From VXYL01 sp965116345 (GTDB lineage: Bacteria > Pseudomonadota > Gammaproteobacteria > Pseudomonadales > Azotimanducaceae), in assembly GCA_965116345.1 (NCBI GenBank), contig OZ220680.1:806001-870000 (forward strand): 64,000 bases of DNA, read 5' to 3'. Under the pieces are notes generated by a model. It did not search any database. It was not told the origin of the DNA and saw only the letters and a program-made list of their open reading frames with translations. The position numbers were made by a program, and so were the translations under genes. Of the stretch, positions 7,409-15,139 are shown piece by piece. How positions within the stretch are numbered: position 1 is the first letter of the stretch; each line of letters starts with the position of its first letter.

Positions 7409-8469
7409 CGGCACGCGCCGACGCGCTACCCGCCGGCGACGCCACGGCCGCAGCGCACGCGGCCACGCTGCAGGCCATCGCCGCGCCCGGCGCCTGGTGG
7501 AACGGCGAGGATCGCTTGGCCATCGTACGTGCCGCCCGGGCCGCGCCGTCTTGCGCGCTGTGTGCCGACGGCGGCACCGGCGCCCGCCTCGACACCGACC
7601 GCGACGGACGAGAACACGACAACGACGGCACACTGCCCCCAATCGCCGTGGAGGCGGTCCACGGTATCCGCAACGACTCCGGCCGGCTCACGCGGCGTTG
7701 GTTCGACCACCTGATCGATATGGGCATGCTGGCCGAGTCCTACGTGGAACTCGTCGCCGTGACCGCAAGTTCGATCATCGTCGACACCTTCGCCCAGGGG
7801 ATCGGTGCCGAACCGCCGCCACTGCCCGAGGCGGTCCCGGGCAGGCCGAGCCTCGAACGCTCCGACGATGTCGTCGACGCCGACGCCTGGTTACCCCTTG
7901 CACGTGAAGGACGGGCCAACATCCTGCGTTCACTCGGCCTCGTTCCGAGCGCCTCGGAGCTGTTCTTCGGCGCGTTCGAAAGCTCCTACTACATGCGCCC
8001 CGACGCCCGCTTCGCCCTTAATCGGTCGCAGGTGGAACTGGTTGCCTCGCGGGTGTCGGCCGCCAACGAGTGCTTCTACTGAACGACCAGCCATACGGTG
8101 GCGCTCCGTGAGAGCGTTCGCAGGCGACACGGTTCGGACGCCGACGCGGCCGCCGATCTCGACATGGCCACGGGTCGGGGCCGCGAGACCGGTCACGTGC
8201 CCCACGGCGCGTTCCTTGCGAGCCTTGCCGAGGCCGTGGCGGGCTGGCGGTGGCATGAAGTGGCGACCCTACGCCGTCAGGGTATCGATGAACTCGGCAT
8301 CGAAGAAACCCGCGACGCCATCCTGGTTGCCTCCGGTTTCAATGGCATCACGAGGGTGGCGGACGCCATCGGCATCCGAACGGATCCGTGGACCGAGGAG
8401 GCGTCCGTGGAATTGCGGGCGCGCCACGGCATCGACTCGTTCGCGCCAGCGGTCAAGTGGTCGCCCTGA
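7405..8469 (+). CDS. Putative selenoprotein: AhpD-like / carboxymuconolactone decarboxylase-type peroxidase with in-frame UGA (Sec226)
   Basis: Read straight through, this is one 354-residue protein from GTG 7405 to the TGA at 8467-8469, interrupted only by TGA at 8080-8082 (codon 226). The residues around it fit the AhpD active site exactly: Glu211-x11-Cys223-x2-UGA226-x3-His230 (ELVASRVSAANECFY, UGA, TTSH). AhpD enzymes have E-x11-C-x2-C-x3-H, so UGA replaces the resolving or peroxidatic cysteine. Both halves are in the same frame, and the second part (residues 227-354) has good coding character with no obvious start of its own. A hairpin at 8100-8118 fits a bacterial SECIS. The gene is coupled by GTGA overlap to the glutathione transferase. 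Alternatives are a nonsense mutation or a base error. Neither explains the exact position and the hairpin. Confidence 0.82.
8098..8118 (+). promoter_or_regulatory. Candidate bacterial SECIS hairpin
   Basis: Bases 8100-8106 (GGCGCTC) pair with 8112-8118 (GAGCGTT). That gives five Watson-Crick pairs next to the loop and two G-U pairs below. The apical loop is CGTGA with a G in second position. The loop G is about 26 bases after the UGA (8080-8082), within the 16-37 base spacing published for bacterial SECIS elements read by SelB. The hairpin lies inside the coding sequence, as bacterial SECIS elements do. Confidence 0.65.
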
Positions 8470-8529
8470 CGTTCTTACACGTCCCATCTCGACGACCGAA
8501 CAACGTTCCCGTAGGGGCGAGTTCGACCA

Positions 8530-9744
8530 CTAGTCCAGCAGTCTGAAGGTCGACACGTTGGGTCCCCCGACGACGACCCGCGCGCGTGGGTGGCGCTCGA
8601 TGGTCGCCCGCGACCGGGCCTCGTCCCTGGTGGCCCGGGCGGTCGTGCGGGCGCGCTTGAAGCTCGTCTCGGCGGCGGCGAGATCTCCGAGTTCGGTGTA
8701 AGCCTCGCCCTGCAGTTGGTGAAACCGGTGGTCGTCTTCGTGCAGGCGAATGGCGTTGCCTAGCAGTTCCAGCGAGTACGCCACATGGCTGGCCTCGAGG
8801 GCGCGCTGCGCCAGGGCGAAGTAGCCGTAGGCGTCGCGTGCCTTGGAGCGGGCGATGCGCTTGCGGAAGTGCCGCGCCGCTTCGTCGCGACCGAGTGCGG
8901 TGTAGGCGTTGGCAAGCCCACGAATGGCGGCGCCGTGGTAGGCGTCGAACGACAACGCCCGCCGGTGGGCAGCCACGGCGTGATCGTGTTGCCGTTGGCG
9001 GCCATAGAAAACGCCCAGGTTGGCCCAGTAGTCGGGATTGTCGGGCGTCGAATCGATGGCCTTTCTCAGGTACACGAACTCGCTCCGAGGGTCGCCCTCC
9101 CGGGCGTGCGCGAACGCGAGATTGTTGTAGTGCAGCGCCGTCGCGTACTGGTCCGGCACGGCACGGCGGTCATAGATGCCGCTCGCGTACTCCTCGCTGA
9201 ACTCCACGGTGACCGTGCCGCGTCCCGGGATGTTCTCCACGCGGACGTTGATGTGCTTGTTCAAGACAAGCCGTCCACCGACGCTATCGTAGTCGGGTGG
9301 TACCGCGACCATTTGGAACCTGGCGTCGAGGCCGGCTGCCCGCGCAAGCGCGACGAAGAGGCTGGTGTAGGACAGGCAATTGCCGCTTTTGGTCGCGAAA
9401 GCCTCCGGCGCCGTCAGATTCAGGTAGGGCTCGTAGCTGTCCGCGACGTAGCCATTGCGCCGCATCAGGTCGAGAAGCGCACGCAGGCGGTCGCGCTCCT
9501 TCGGAACCTCAGCAACCTTGGCGACGAAGGTGCGCATCGCCTCTTCGGTGGCGACGATGTCGACGTCCGGTCGTTCGGAGCTCTTCACGCGTTCGCCGAA
9601 CACGACCGCCCCGGAGAGCAGTTCGTCGTCCGGAATCTGACGATCAACGATGGTTGTCGACTGACACGCCGACGCCGCGGCCATTACCAGCAACGCGGCG
9701 ATGGCGCGTGCGTAGGGGATCCACAATGGCGGTACAACATCCAT
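8530..9744 (-). CDS. Lipoprotein with transglutaminase-like domain and TPR repeats
   Basis: A 404-residue envelope protein. The N-terminus is hydrophobic and ends in a lipobox ASAC, so it is probably a lipoprotein. Residues about 90-180 form a transglutaminase/cysteine-protease-like core: GNCLSYTSLFVALARAAGL with the candidate catalytic Cys near 123, and a His in LNKHINVRV near 164. From about residue 200 there are TPR-like helical pairs (ALHYNNLAFAHAREG, PDYWANLGVFYGRQ, AAIRGLANAYTALGR, FHQLQGEAYTELGD). ATG 9744 is used; a TTG at 9768 with AAGG upstream is an alternative and would add eight residues. The partner or substrate is unknown. Confidence 0.75.
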   Translation of the reverse strand: MDVVPPLWIPYARAIAALLVMAAASACQSTTIVDRQIPDDELLSGAVVFGERVKSSERPDVDIVATEEAMRTFVAKVAEVPKERDRLRALLDLMRRNGYVADSYEPYLNLTAPEAFATKSGNCLSYTSLFVALARAAGLDARFQMVAVPPDYDSVGGRLVLNKHINVRVENIPGRGTVTVEFSEEYASGIYDRRAVPDQYATALHYNNLAFAHAREGDPRSEFVYLRKAIDSTPDNPDYWANLGVFYGRQRQHDHAVAAHRRALSFDAYHGAAIRGLANAYTALGRDEAARHFRKRIARSKARDAYGYFALAQRALEASHVAYSLELLGNAIRLHEDDHRFHQLQGEAYTELGDLAAAETSFKRARTTARATRDEARSRATIERHPRARVVVGGPNVSTFRLLD

Positions 9745-9806
9745 TTGTCGGCGATTGTTGGGTTCCAAAGAGCCTTCCCGGGTTCAAGGGATTTGCGACG
9801 CACGAC

Positions 9807-9852
9807 GCTAGGAATGCTCTGATCAAGCCGTCCTTGGCTTGATCAGAAACGC
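9807..9852. repeat. REP-like palindromic repeat, copy 2 (inverted)
   Basis: GATCAAGCC-gtcctt-GGCTTGATC at 9821-9844 with flanks GCTAGGAATGCTCT and AGAAACGC. It is the reverse complement of the 168-213 copy with only a few differences. It is the first of four palindromes packed into the 216 bp between two minus-strand genes. Confidence 0.75.
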
Positions 9853-9880
9853 AAAAACAAGAGCGCGGTCTTTTTTTGCG
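9850..9880. terminator. A/T-armed hairpin, possible terminator
   Basis: CGCAAAAA at 9850-9857 pairs with TTTTTGCG ending at 9880, enclosing a GC-rich loop. The long T-run (seven T) follows GC-rich sequence when read on the plus strand. On the minus strand it would lie after the gene ending at 9961. The stem is A/T-rich, so terminator function is only a guess. Confidence 0.3.
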
Positions 9881-9912
9881 TGCAAATTCAACTCCTTGCG
9901 TCCTTGAATTTG

Positions 9913-9932
9913 GCGGCACATCCCTGTGCCGC
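9913..9932. repeat. Short perfect hairpin
   Basis: GCGGCACA (9913-9920), TCCC, TGTGCCGC (9925-9932): an 8-bp perfect stem with a 4-base loop, directly next to the following palindrome. It is part of a composite palindromic stretch, 9807-9965. Confidence 0.6.
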
Positions 9933-9965
9933 GCTAGGGAAGGTCTTAATCAGACCTTCCCTAGC
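9933..9965. repeat. REP-like repeat, second type, overlapping a stop codon
   Basis: GCTAGGGAAGGTCT (9933-9946), TAATC, AGACCTTCCCTAGC (9952-9965): a perfect 14-bp inverted repeat. Bases 9961-9963 are the TAG stop of the minus-strand hydrolase gene, so the element supplies the stop. A partial copy with the same arrangement ends the ASPIC gene at 45352. Confidence 0.8.
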
Positions 9966-10995
9966 TGTTCGTCGGTGTCGAGGAGATCGTAGCGCCGCAA
10001 CTGTCACCTGTCAGCAACTGAAGGTATTCACTCCGTTGGCCGGGCCGGATGGCCTCGTTGGCGAAAAACGCGACGTGTGATCCTGGCTGCACGTCGCGTT
10101 GCAGGACGATGCCCCACAGCGGATCGATCCGGTTGGGCACCACCGAGTAGCGAATGTCGATGACGCCGTGCGGGTTTCCCGGATCGAGAGCCAGGTAGTC
10201 GTGCGAAAACCAGCGGAAACGTTCGATGTCCCGTGCCTGCTGGCTGTCGAGGTCGAGCCACGGCAGGTCGCGGCCGACATCCAAGACGGCCACGCTTGCT
10301 CCGGGACACACGCTCAAATCCATGCCGGCGCGGACCGCATCCACGTGGTAACGACCCCCGTGTTCGTAGATGACCTTCCACACGAGCAGGTTGGCGAAAC
10401 CCGCCTTCACCGTCACGCGGTTCGGCTGGTGGCCTCGCTCGGCGGCAAGCGCCACGACGGCGGCTTCGACCCGTTGGGCCTGGACCACGCCGAGGAGCAG
10501 ATAGCCGGCTGCCCAGGCAAGTCCGACGAGGGCCAAGATCCGCCGCCGCGTCACCGCCGCGGCAACGGCGAGCCCGAGGAGGGGCAGCGTGAACAGCGGA
10601 TCGACCACGGAGACGTTGTTCCACGCGAGGCGCTCGTCGGTGAACGGCCATAGGAGTTGCGTGCCGTAGGACGTGCAGGTGTCGAGGAAGCCATGGGTCG
10701 CGTAGCCGGCAAGGCAGGCCAGATAGGACTCCATGGGGGTAAGGGTGCGTCGTACCGCCCAATGCAGGACGAGTGCCACGAGCATCGCGCCCACGGGGAT
10801 GAACACCAACGCGTGGGTGAACTGGCGGTGGTACTCCAAGAAGAGCAGTGGATCGTCCGCAGAGCCGATGAACACGTCGACATCGGGTGCCATGCCCGCC
10901 AGGCAACCCAGCAGTGCCCACGCGCGCAGTTTCGAGCGTGTCGCGACCGATTCCGCCGCCGCCGCGCCCAGCGCGCCCTGGCTGATCGGGTCCAC
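9961..10995 (-). CDS. YdjM-like membrane-bound metal-dependent hydrolase family protein
   Basis: A 344-residue integral membrane protein of the YdjM (LexA-regulated, DUF457) family, whose members are putative metal-dependent hydrolases. The N-terminus has MDPISQGALGAAAAE and PDVDVFIG with the conserved Asp residues. Then come EYHRQFTHALVF (His ligands) and YATHGFLDTCTSYGTQLLWPF, all family signatures. Several hydrophobic helices lie between residues about 55 and 175. The C-terminal 150 residues form a soluble domain. The reaction catalysed is not established. The gene ends within a palindromic repeat. Confidence 0.78.
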   Translation of the reverse strand: MDPISQGALGAAAAESVATRSKLRAWALLGCLAGMAPDVDVFIGSADDPLLFLEYHRQFTHALVFIPVGAMLVALVLHWAVRRTLTPMESYLACLAGYATHGFLDTCTSYGTQLLWPFTDERLAWNNVSVVDPLFTLPLLGLAVAAAVTRRRILALVGLAWAAGYLLLGVVQAQRVEAAVVALAAERGHQPNRVTVKAGFANLLVWKVIYEHGGRYHVDAVRAGMDLSVCPGASVAVLDVGRDLPWLDLDSQQARDIERFRWFSHDYLALDPGNPHGVIDIRYSVVPNRIDPLWGIVLQRDVQPGSHVAFFANEAIRPGQRSEYLQLLTGDSCGATISSTPTNS

Positions 10996-11011
10996 TTACG
11001 CCCGGGTTCTT

Positions 11012-13738
11012 CTAGCGGGTCGCCTTCGGCGCCGTCCGCCGACGGGCCGGCCGCTTACTGGCGGGCCGTTTGCGCGTCGTCGCCTTGCGACGGGTTGCCT
11101 TCTTCTCGGCGGGCCGTGCGGCGACCCATCCCCCATCGCGGTAGTGGGCGGTCCAGCGGGTGGGTTTGCCGTCCTTCTCGGAGGTGAGGTATTGGGAGCG
11201 ACTCTTGCGGGAGAATCTCACCACCGCCGCGTTGCCGTCCGGATCGGTCTCCGGGGCGGCGAGCAGGTAGGCGAACTTGGGATCGAGTTCGTTGCTGTGC
11301 GCCTTGAGCTCGGAAATCAGGGGTGCGCGGGTCTCGCGGTTCTTCGGGAACTGGCTGGCCGCCAGGAATATCCCCGCCGCACCGTCGCGCAGCACGTAGT
11401 GGTCGTCGACGTTGACGCAGCGCAGCTCCGGCATGGGCACCGGATCCGCCTTGGGGGGTGCCGGCTGGCCGTTGCGCAACAGCTTGCGGGTGTTGCTGCA
11501 GTCTTCGGCCGTGCAGCCGAAGTACTTGCCGAAGCGGCCCGAGCGCAACTGCATCTCGGTACCGCACTTGTCGCACTCGATCACCGGGCCCTCGTAGCCC
11601 TTGATACGGAACTCGCCCTGCTCCACGGCGAATCCCTCGCAGTCCGGGTTGTTGCCGCAGACGTGCAGCTTGCGGGTCTCGTCGATGAGGAAGCTGTCCA
11701 TCGGCGTCTGGCAGACGGGGCACTTGCGCTTCGCGCGCAGGAGCTTGGACTCTCCTTCCGCATCCTGTTCGACGTCCACGGCCTCCTCGCCGGGGACCAG
11801 ATTCTGGGTATTGGTGCAGCGCTCCTTGGGCGGCAGCGCATAGCCGGAACAACCGAGGAAGACGCCGGTGCTGGCGGTGCGTATCTGCATGGGTCGTCCG
11901 CAACGCTTGCACTCGATGTCCGTGGATGTCGGCGTGTTGGCACGCATGCCCCTTTCGCCCCGGGCCTTCTCCACCTTGCCCGCAAACCCTTCGTAGAACG
12001 AATCGAGTAGTCCGCGCCAAGCGGCCTTGCCTTCGGCGACCTGGTCGAGATTGCCCTCCATGCCCGCGGTGAACGAGTAGTCGAGCAGGTCCGGGAAGCT
12101 CTCGAGCAGGCGGTCGGTGACGAGTTCGCCGATGCGTTCGGCGTGGAACCGGCGGTTCTTCAGGGTGACGTAGCCCCGCTCCTGGATGGTCGAGATGATC
12201 GGCACGTAGGTGGACGGCCGGCCGATGCCGCGCTTCTCGAGTTCGCGCACCAGGCTCGCCTCGCCGTAGCGCGGCGGCGGTCGGGTGAAATGTTGAACGG
12301 CCTCGACGTCCATCAGCGCGAGGGTCTCGCCGGGAGCGTAGTCCGGCAACGGGGCATCGTCGTCGCCGCGCGAATACGGTGCCAGTACGCGGGTGAAGCC
12401 GTCGAACTGCACGATGCGCCCCCGGCGCAGCAGTTCGAACTCCCCCGCCTCCACCGTCACGGTCGTGGACAGATACTCGGCGCGGGCCATCTGGCAGGCC
12501 ACGAACTGACGCCAGATCAGGTCGTAGAGCCGGCGGGAGTCGCCGTCGAGACCGCGAACGCCACTGATCCCTCGGAGGTCGGTGGGGCGGATGGCCTCAT
12601 GGGCCTCCTGGGCCGAGTCCTTGCTGGCGAAGACGTTGGGTGATGAAGGCAGGTAGGGGTCCCCGTACGTTTCACCGATGTATGCACGTACGCCGGCCAG
12701 GGCTTCGCCCGCGATGCTGGTCGAGTCCGTGCGCATGTAAGTGATGTGTCCGGCCTCGTACAGCCGCTGCGCGATGGTCATGGTCTTGCGCACGCTGAAG
12801 CCCATGCGCGACGACGCGGCCTGCTGCAGCGTCGACGTGATGAACGGCGGACCCGACCGCGAGGTGGTCTTCTTGTCTTCCCGTTCGCGAACCGTGAACG
12901 CGCGGTCACCTTGCCGCAGTCGAACCACGGCGGCGTCGGCATCCGATTGGTTCCCGGGCCGGAACTCCGCGCCGTTTTGCCTTGTCACCTGGAACCGAAC
13001 CGCCGCCTCGGAATCGTCCCGGCGCTTGCGCGACAGGTCCGTGAACACGTCCCAGTATTCCTCGGGCACGAACGCGCGGATCTCGCGCTCGCGGTCGACG
13101 ACCAGGCGGACCGCCACCGACTGCACCCGTCCGGCGGAGAGTCCGCGGGCAACCTTGGCCCACAACAGCGGCGACAGCTCGAAACCGACGACGCGGTCGA
13201 GAAATCGGCGCGCCTGCTGGGCGTCGACGCGGTCCTGGTCGATCATTCCCGGATTGGCGAATGCCTCCTCGATGGCCGACTTGGTGATCTCGTTGAACAC
13301 CACGCGCCGATACCGGTCGGGCGACCCGCCAAGGACCTCGGTGAGGTGCCAGGCGATCGCCTCCCCTTCGCGGTCGAGGTCGGTTGCCAGGTAGACGCGG
13401 TCCGCGCCTGCCGCCAGCGTCTTCAACTCCCGGATGACCTTTTCCTTGCCGGGGATCACTTCGTAGGAAGCCGCCCAGCCGTTGTCGGGGTCGACTCCCA
13501 TGTTCTGCACCAGCTGGGCGCGTGCGCGCCGTTGGCGGTGCTCCGCGCGCTTGTCCGGCGACAGCTTGCGTGTCTTGGCCGCCTCCTTGGCGCGCTCCTT
13601 GGGATCGGCGGCCTTGCGCCTAACCGGCAGGTCGCGAACGTGGCCCGCGCTCGACTTCACGACGTAGTCGCGGCCCAAGTAACGGTTGATCGTGGGCGCC
13701 TTGGTGGCCGACTCGACGATGACGAGGGAACGGGCCAT
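11012..13738 (-). CDS. topA: DNA topoisomerase I (type IA)
   Basis: A 908-residue enzyme that relaxes negative supercoils. The TOPRIM domain starts at residue 1 (LVIVESATKAPTI, then YLATDLDREGEAIAWHL with the metal-binding acids). The active-site tyrosine is Y334 in YMRTDST. HEAIRPT and RYGEASLVRELEKRGIGRPSTY are also intact. C-terminal zinc-ribbon repeats follow (CKRCGRPM, CPVCQTPM, CDKCGTEM), then a long Lys/Arg tail rich in RRK and KRPA that should bind DNA. Length is close to E. coli TopA (865) plus the tail. AAGGAGG precedes ATG 13738, and a strong promoter is seen 85 bases upstream. Confidence 0.97.
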   Translation of the reverse strand: MARSLVIVESATKAPTINRYLGRDYVVKSSAGHVRDLPVRRKAADPKERAKEAAKTRKLSPDKRAEHRQRRARAQLVQNMGVDPDNGWAASYEVIPGKEKVIRELKTLAAGADRVYLATDLDREGEAIAWHLTEVLGGSPDRYRRVVFNEITKSAIEEAFANPGMIDQDRVDAQQARRFLDRVVGFELSPLLWAKVARGLSAGRVQSVAVRLVVDREREIRAFVPEEYWDVFTDLSRKRRDDSEAAVRFQVTRQNGAEFRPGNQSDADAAVVRLRQGDRAFTVREREDKKTTSRSGPPFITSTLQQAASSRMGFSVRKTMTIAQRLYEAGHITYMRTDSTSIAGEALAGVRAYIGETYGDPYLPSSPNVFASKDSAQEAHEAIRPTDLRGISGVRGLDGDSRRLYDLIWRQFVACQMARAEYLSTTVTVEAGEFELLRRGRIVQFDGFTRVLAPYSRGDDDAPLPDYAPGETLALMDVEAVQHFTRPPPRYGEASLVRELEKRGIGRPSTYVPIISTIQERGYVTLKNRRFHAERIGELVTDRLLESFPDLLDYSFTAGMEGNLDQVAEGKAAWRGLLDSFYEGFAGKVEKARGERGMRANTPTSTDIECKRCGRPMQIRTASTGVFLGCSGYALPPKERCTNTQNLVPGEEAVDVEQDAEGESKLLRAKRKCPVCQTPMDSFLIDETRKLHVCGNNPDCEGFAVEQGEFRIKGYEGPVIECDKCGTEMQLRSGRFGKYFGCTAEDCSNTRKLLRNGQPAPPKADPVPMPELRCVNVDDHYVLRDGAAGIFLAASQFPKNRETRAPLISELKAHSNELDPKFAYLLAAPETDPDGNAAVVRFSRKSRSQYLTSEKDGKPTRWTAHYRDGGWVAARPAEKKATRRKATTRKRPASKRPARRRTAPKATR

Positions 13739-13822
13739 GGGCCTCCTTGTTCTTGTGTGCCGAGCGGCGCTGGTCCCGGTCGGGCCGGTGTCACGCCTAT
13801 CGGGTGGCTGTCTGGCGGCGCA

Positions 13823-13850
13823 TATATACGCCGCTCTTCGGCGGTGTCAA
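13823..13850 (-). promoter_or_regulatory. Probable sigma-70 promoter of topA
   Basis: On the minus strand there is a perfect -35 box TTGACA (13850-13845), a 16-base spacer, and TATATA (13828-13823) as -10. The spacer is itself a small palindrome (CCGCC-gaaga-GCGGCG). Topoisomerase I genes are known to respond to supercoiling. A GC hairpin in the spacer could contribute, but that is inference. Confidence 0.6.
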
Positions 13851-13893
13851 CCGCAATGACCGCGCACCCGCCCCCTCCACGAGGGCCTGCCGG

Positions 13894-14460
13894 CTATTCG
13901 GGATCGTCCTCCGGGACCTCGTTCAAGGCCCGATGAAGCTCGCCAAGGGCAGTCAGACCGTGCCGAATTCCTTCCACGACTTCCCTCGCAGCGGCACCAT
14001 CGACACGCTCCCGACCGTACCAAGTCATGTGCCGCACGGCCGCCTCCACCGCAATGCAGCCACCGGGTAGCGAATCAACCAGCGCGCCCACCTCTTGCCA
14101 GTAGGCTTGCTGGGTGGCGGGTAGACCCGTGGGCGGCGCAAGCGACGTCCATCCCGGGAGGTGCTGGTTCTCGCGCCCGGACTTGAACAGCAGCCAGCGC
14201 GGCGCATGCGGCAGCCGCTTCGGCAGGGCGAGGCGGTAGGCGGCACATTCGATGGTCGCCTCCCGGGCGACTCCGCCCGACGACACCCGCTCCTCGGCGC
14301 TGGCATCGATCTTGGGCAACCGCGTGACTTCGACGACGAGTCCCAAATGGCGCGCCTCGGTACGCAACTCGCCGAGCAGCCGGTCGCGTTTGGAGGGCAG
14401 CAGCCAGAACAGCGGACCGATCGCTGCGATGACGATCACGCCGACGACAATCCAGAACAA
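13894..14460 (-). CDS. Membrane-anchored protein of unknown function
   Basis: A 188-residue protein with one N-terminal membrane segment (FWIVVGVIVIAAIGPLFWLL) followed by a basic SKRDR and a soluble domain of about 160 residues. I recognise no family. The soluble part contains ARHLGLVVEV, YRLALPKRLPHAPRWLLFKSG and a helical end with GIRHGLTALGELHRAL. The apparent start is TTG 14460 with GGAGTGG upstream. The gene lies between topA (same strand) and the divergent universal stress protein. Confidence 0.6.
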   Translation of the reverse strand: MFWIVVGVIVIAAIGPLFWLLPSKRDRLLGELRTEARHLGLVVEVTRLPKIDASAEERVSSGGVAREATIECAAYRLALPKRLPHAPRWLLFKSGRENQHLPGWTSLAPPTGLPATQQAYWQEVGALVDSLPGGCIAVEAAVRHMTWYGRERVDGAAAREVVEGIRHGLTALGELHRALNEVPEDDPE

Positions 14461-14509
14461 GAGTCCACCACTCCATTCGTGGCCATGTAGACCAAATCAC
14501 CCGCGGCTG

Positions 14510-14539
14510 TTGAGCGACCTTGGGTGAGTTGTGTATGTT
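14510..14539 (+). promoter_or_regulatory. Possible promoter of the universal stress protein gene
   Basis: TTGAGC (14510-14515), an 18-base spacer and TATGTT (14534-14539) stand 40 bases before the start codon at 14579. The match to sigma-70 consensus is moderate and no operator is evident. Confidence 0.35.
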
Positions 14540-14578
14540 CGCAACGGATCCCCTTTGCGGGCAATACCGGAGCCTGAC

Positions 14579-15028
14579 ATGGGCGACTATCGTCGCATTC
14601 TTCTCGCGGTCGATCTCACGGAGGAGTGCCGCCGGGTGGCCAAGCGGGCCGTGGCCCTGGCCAAATCGGCCGACGCCGAGCTGCACGTCGTCCACGTCAT
14701 CGAGCCGTTGAGCCTGGTCTACGGGGGTGACGTACCCATGGACCTGTCCTCGGTGCAGGATCAGATTCACGGGCAGGCCGCTGCCCAGCTGGCGGAGTTC
14801 GCCGTTGGCATCGCCGTTCCCGAACACCGTCGGCACCTGGTGTTCGGGCGGGCCGAGAGCGAGATTCACCACATCGCCGAGAACGAAGCCATGGACCTGA
14901 TCGTCGTCGGCAGCCACGGCCGCCACGGCTTGGCCCTGTTGCTGGGATCCACGGCGAACGGCGTACTGCACGGTGCGTCGTGCGATGTGCTGGCCGTGCG
15001 GGTCGGCCACGATGTCGACGAATACTGA
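14579..15028 (+). CDS. Universal stress protein (UspA family)
   Basis: A 149-residue single-domain Usp. It starts YRRILLAVDLTEE with the first strand and its Asp. The C-terminal nucleotide-binding signature is MDLIVVGSHGRHGLALLLGSTA (G-2x-G-9x-G-S/T form), followed by SCDVLAVRV. The intact glycine motif suggests ATP binding. ATG 14579 is preferred over an upstream in-frame codon at 14531 because GGAGC precedes it and the first strand begins three residues later. Confidence 0.9.
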   Translation: MGDYRRILLAVDLTEECRRVAKRAVALAKSADAELHVVHVIEPLSLVYGGDVPMDLSSVQDQIHGQAAAQLAEFAVGIAVPEHRRHLVFGRAESEIHHIAENEAMDLIVVGSHGRHGLALLLGSTANGVLHGASCDVLAVRVGHDVDEY

Positions 15029-15139
15029 CCCGCGCCATACGGACGCGTTGGCTTGCGCATAGGCGTTTGAGTTCGCGAATCGGCACCGCGAAAAGAGGAT
15101 GTGCCGCATCATGACCCATCGGAAGGGGAAACAGAGACA

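Noticed and set aside
8080..8118. Simple frameshift or pseudogene in the AhpD-like gene
   Set aside because: Both halves are in the same frame, so no shift is needed. The single TGA falls exactly at the catalytic Cys position and is followed by a SECIS-like hairpin. A point nonsense mutation remains possible but is less likely.
12746..13936. Plus-strand open frame of 396 codons opposite topA
   Set aside because: It is a shadow of the topoisomerase gene, whose motifs, ribosome site and promoter are all clear on the minus strand.
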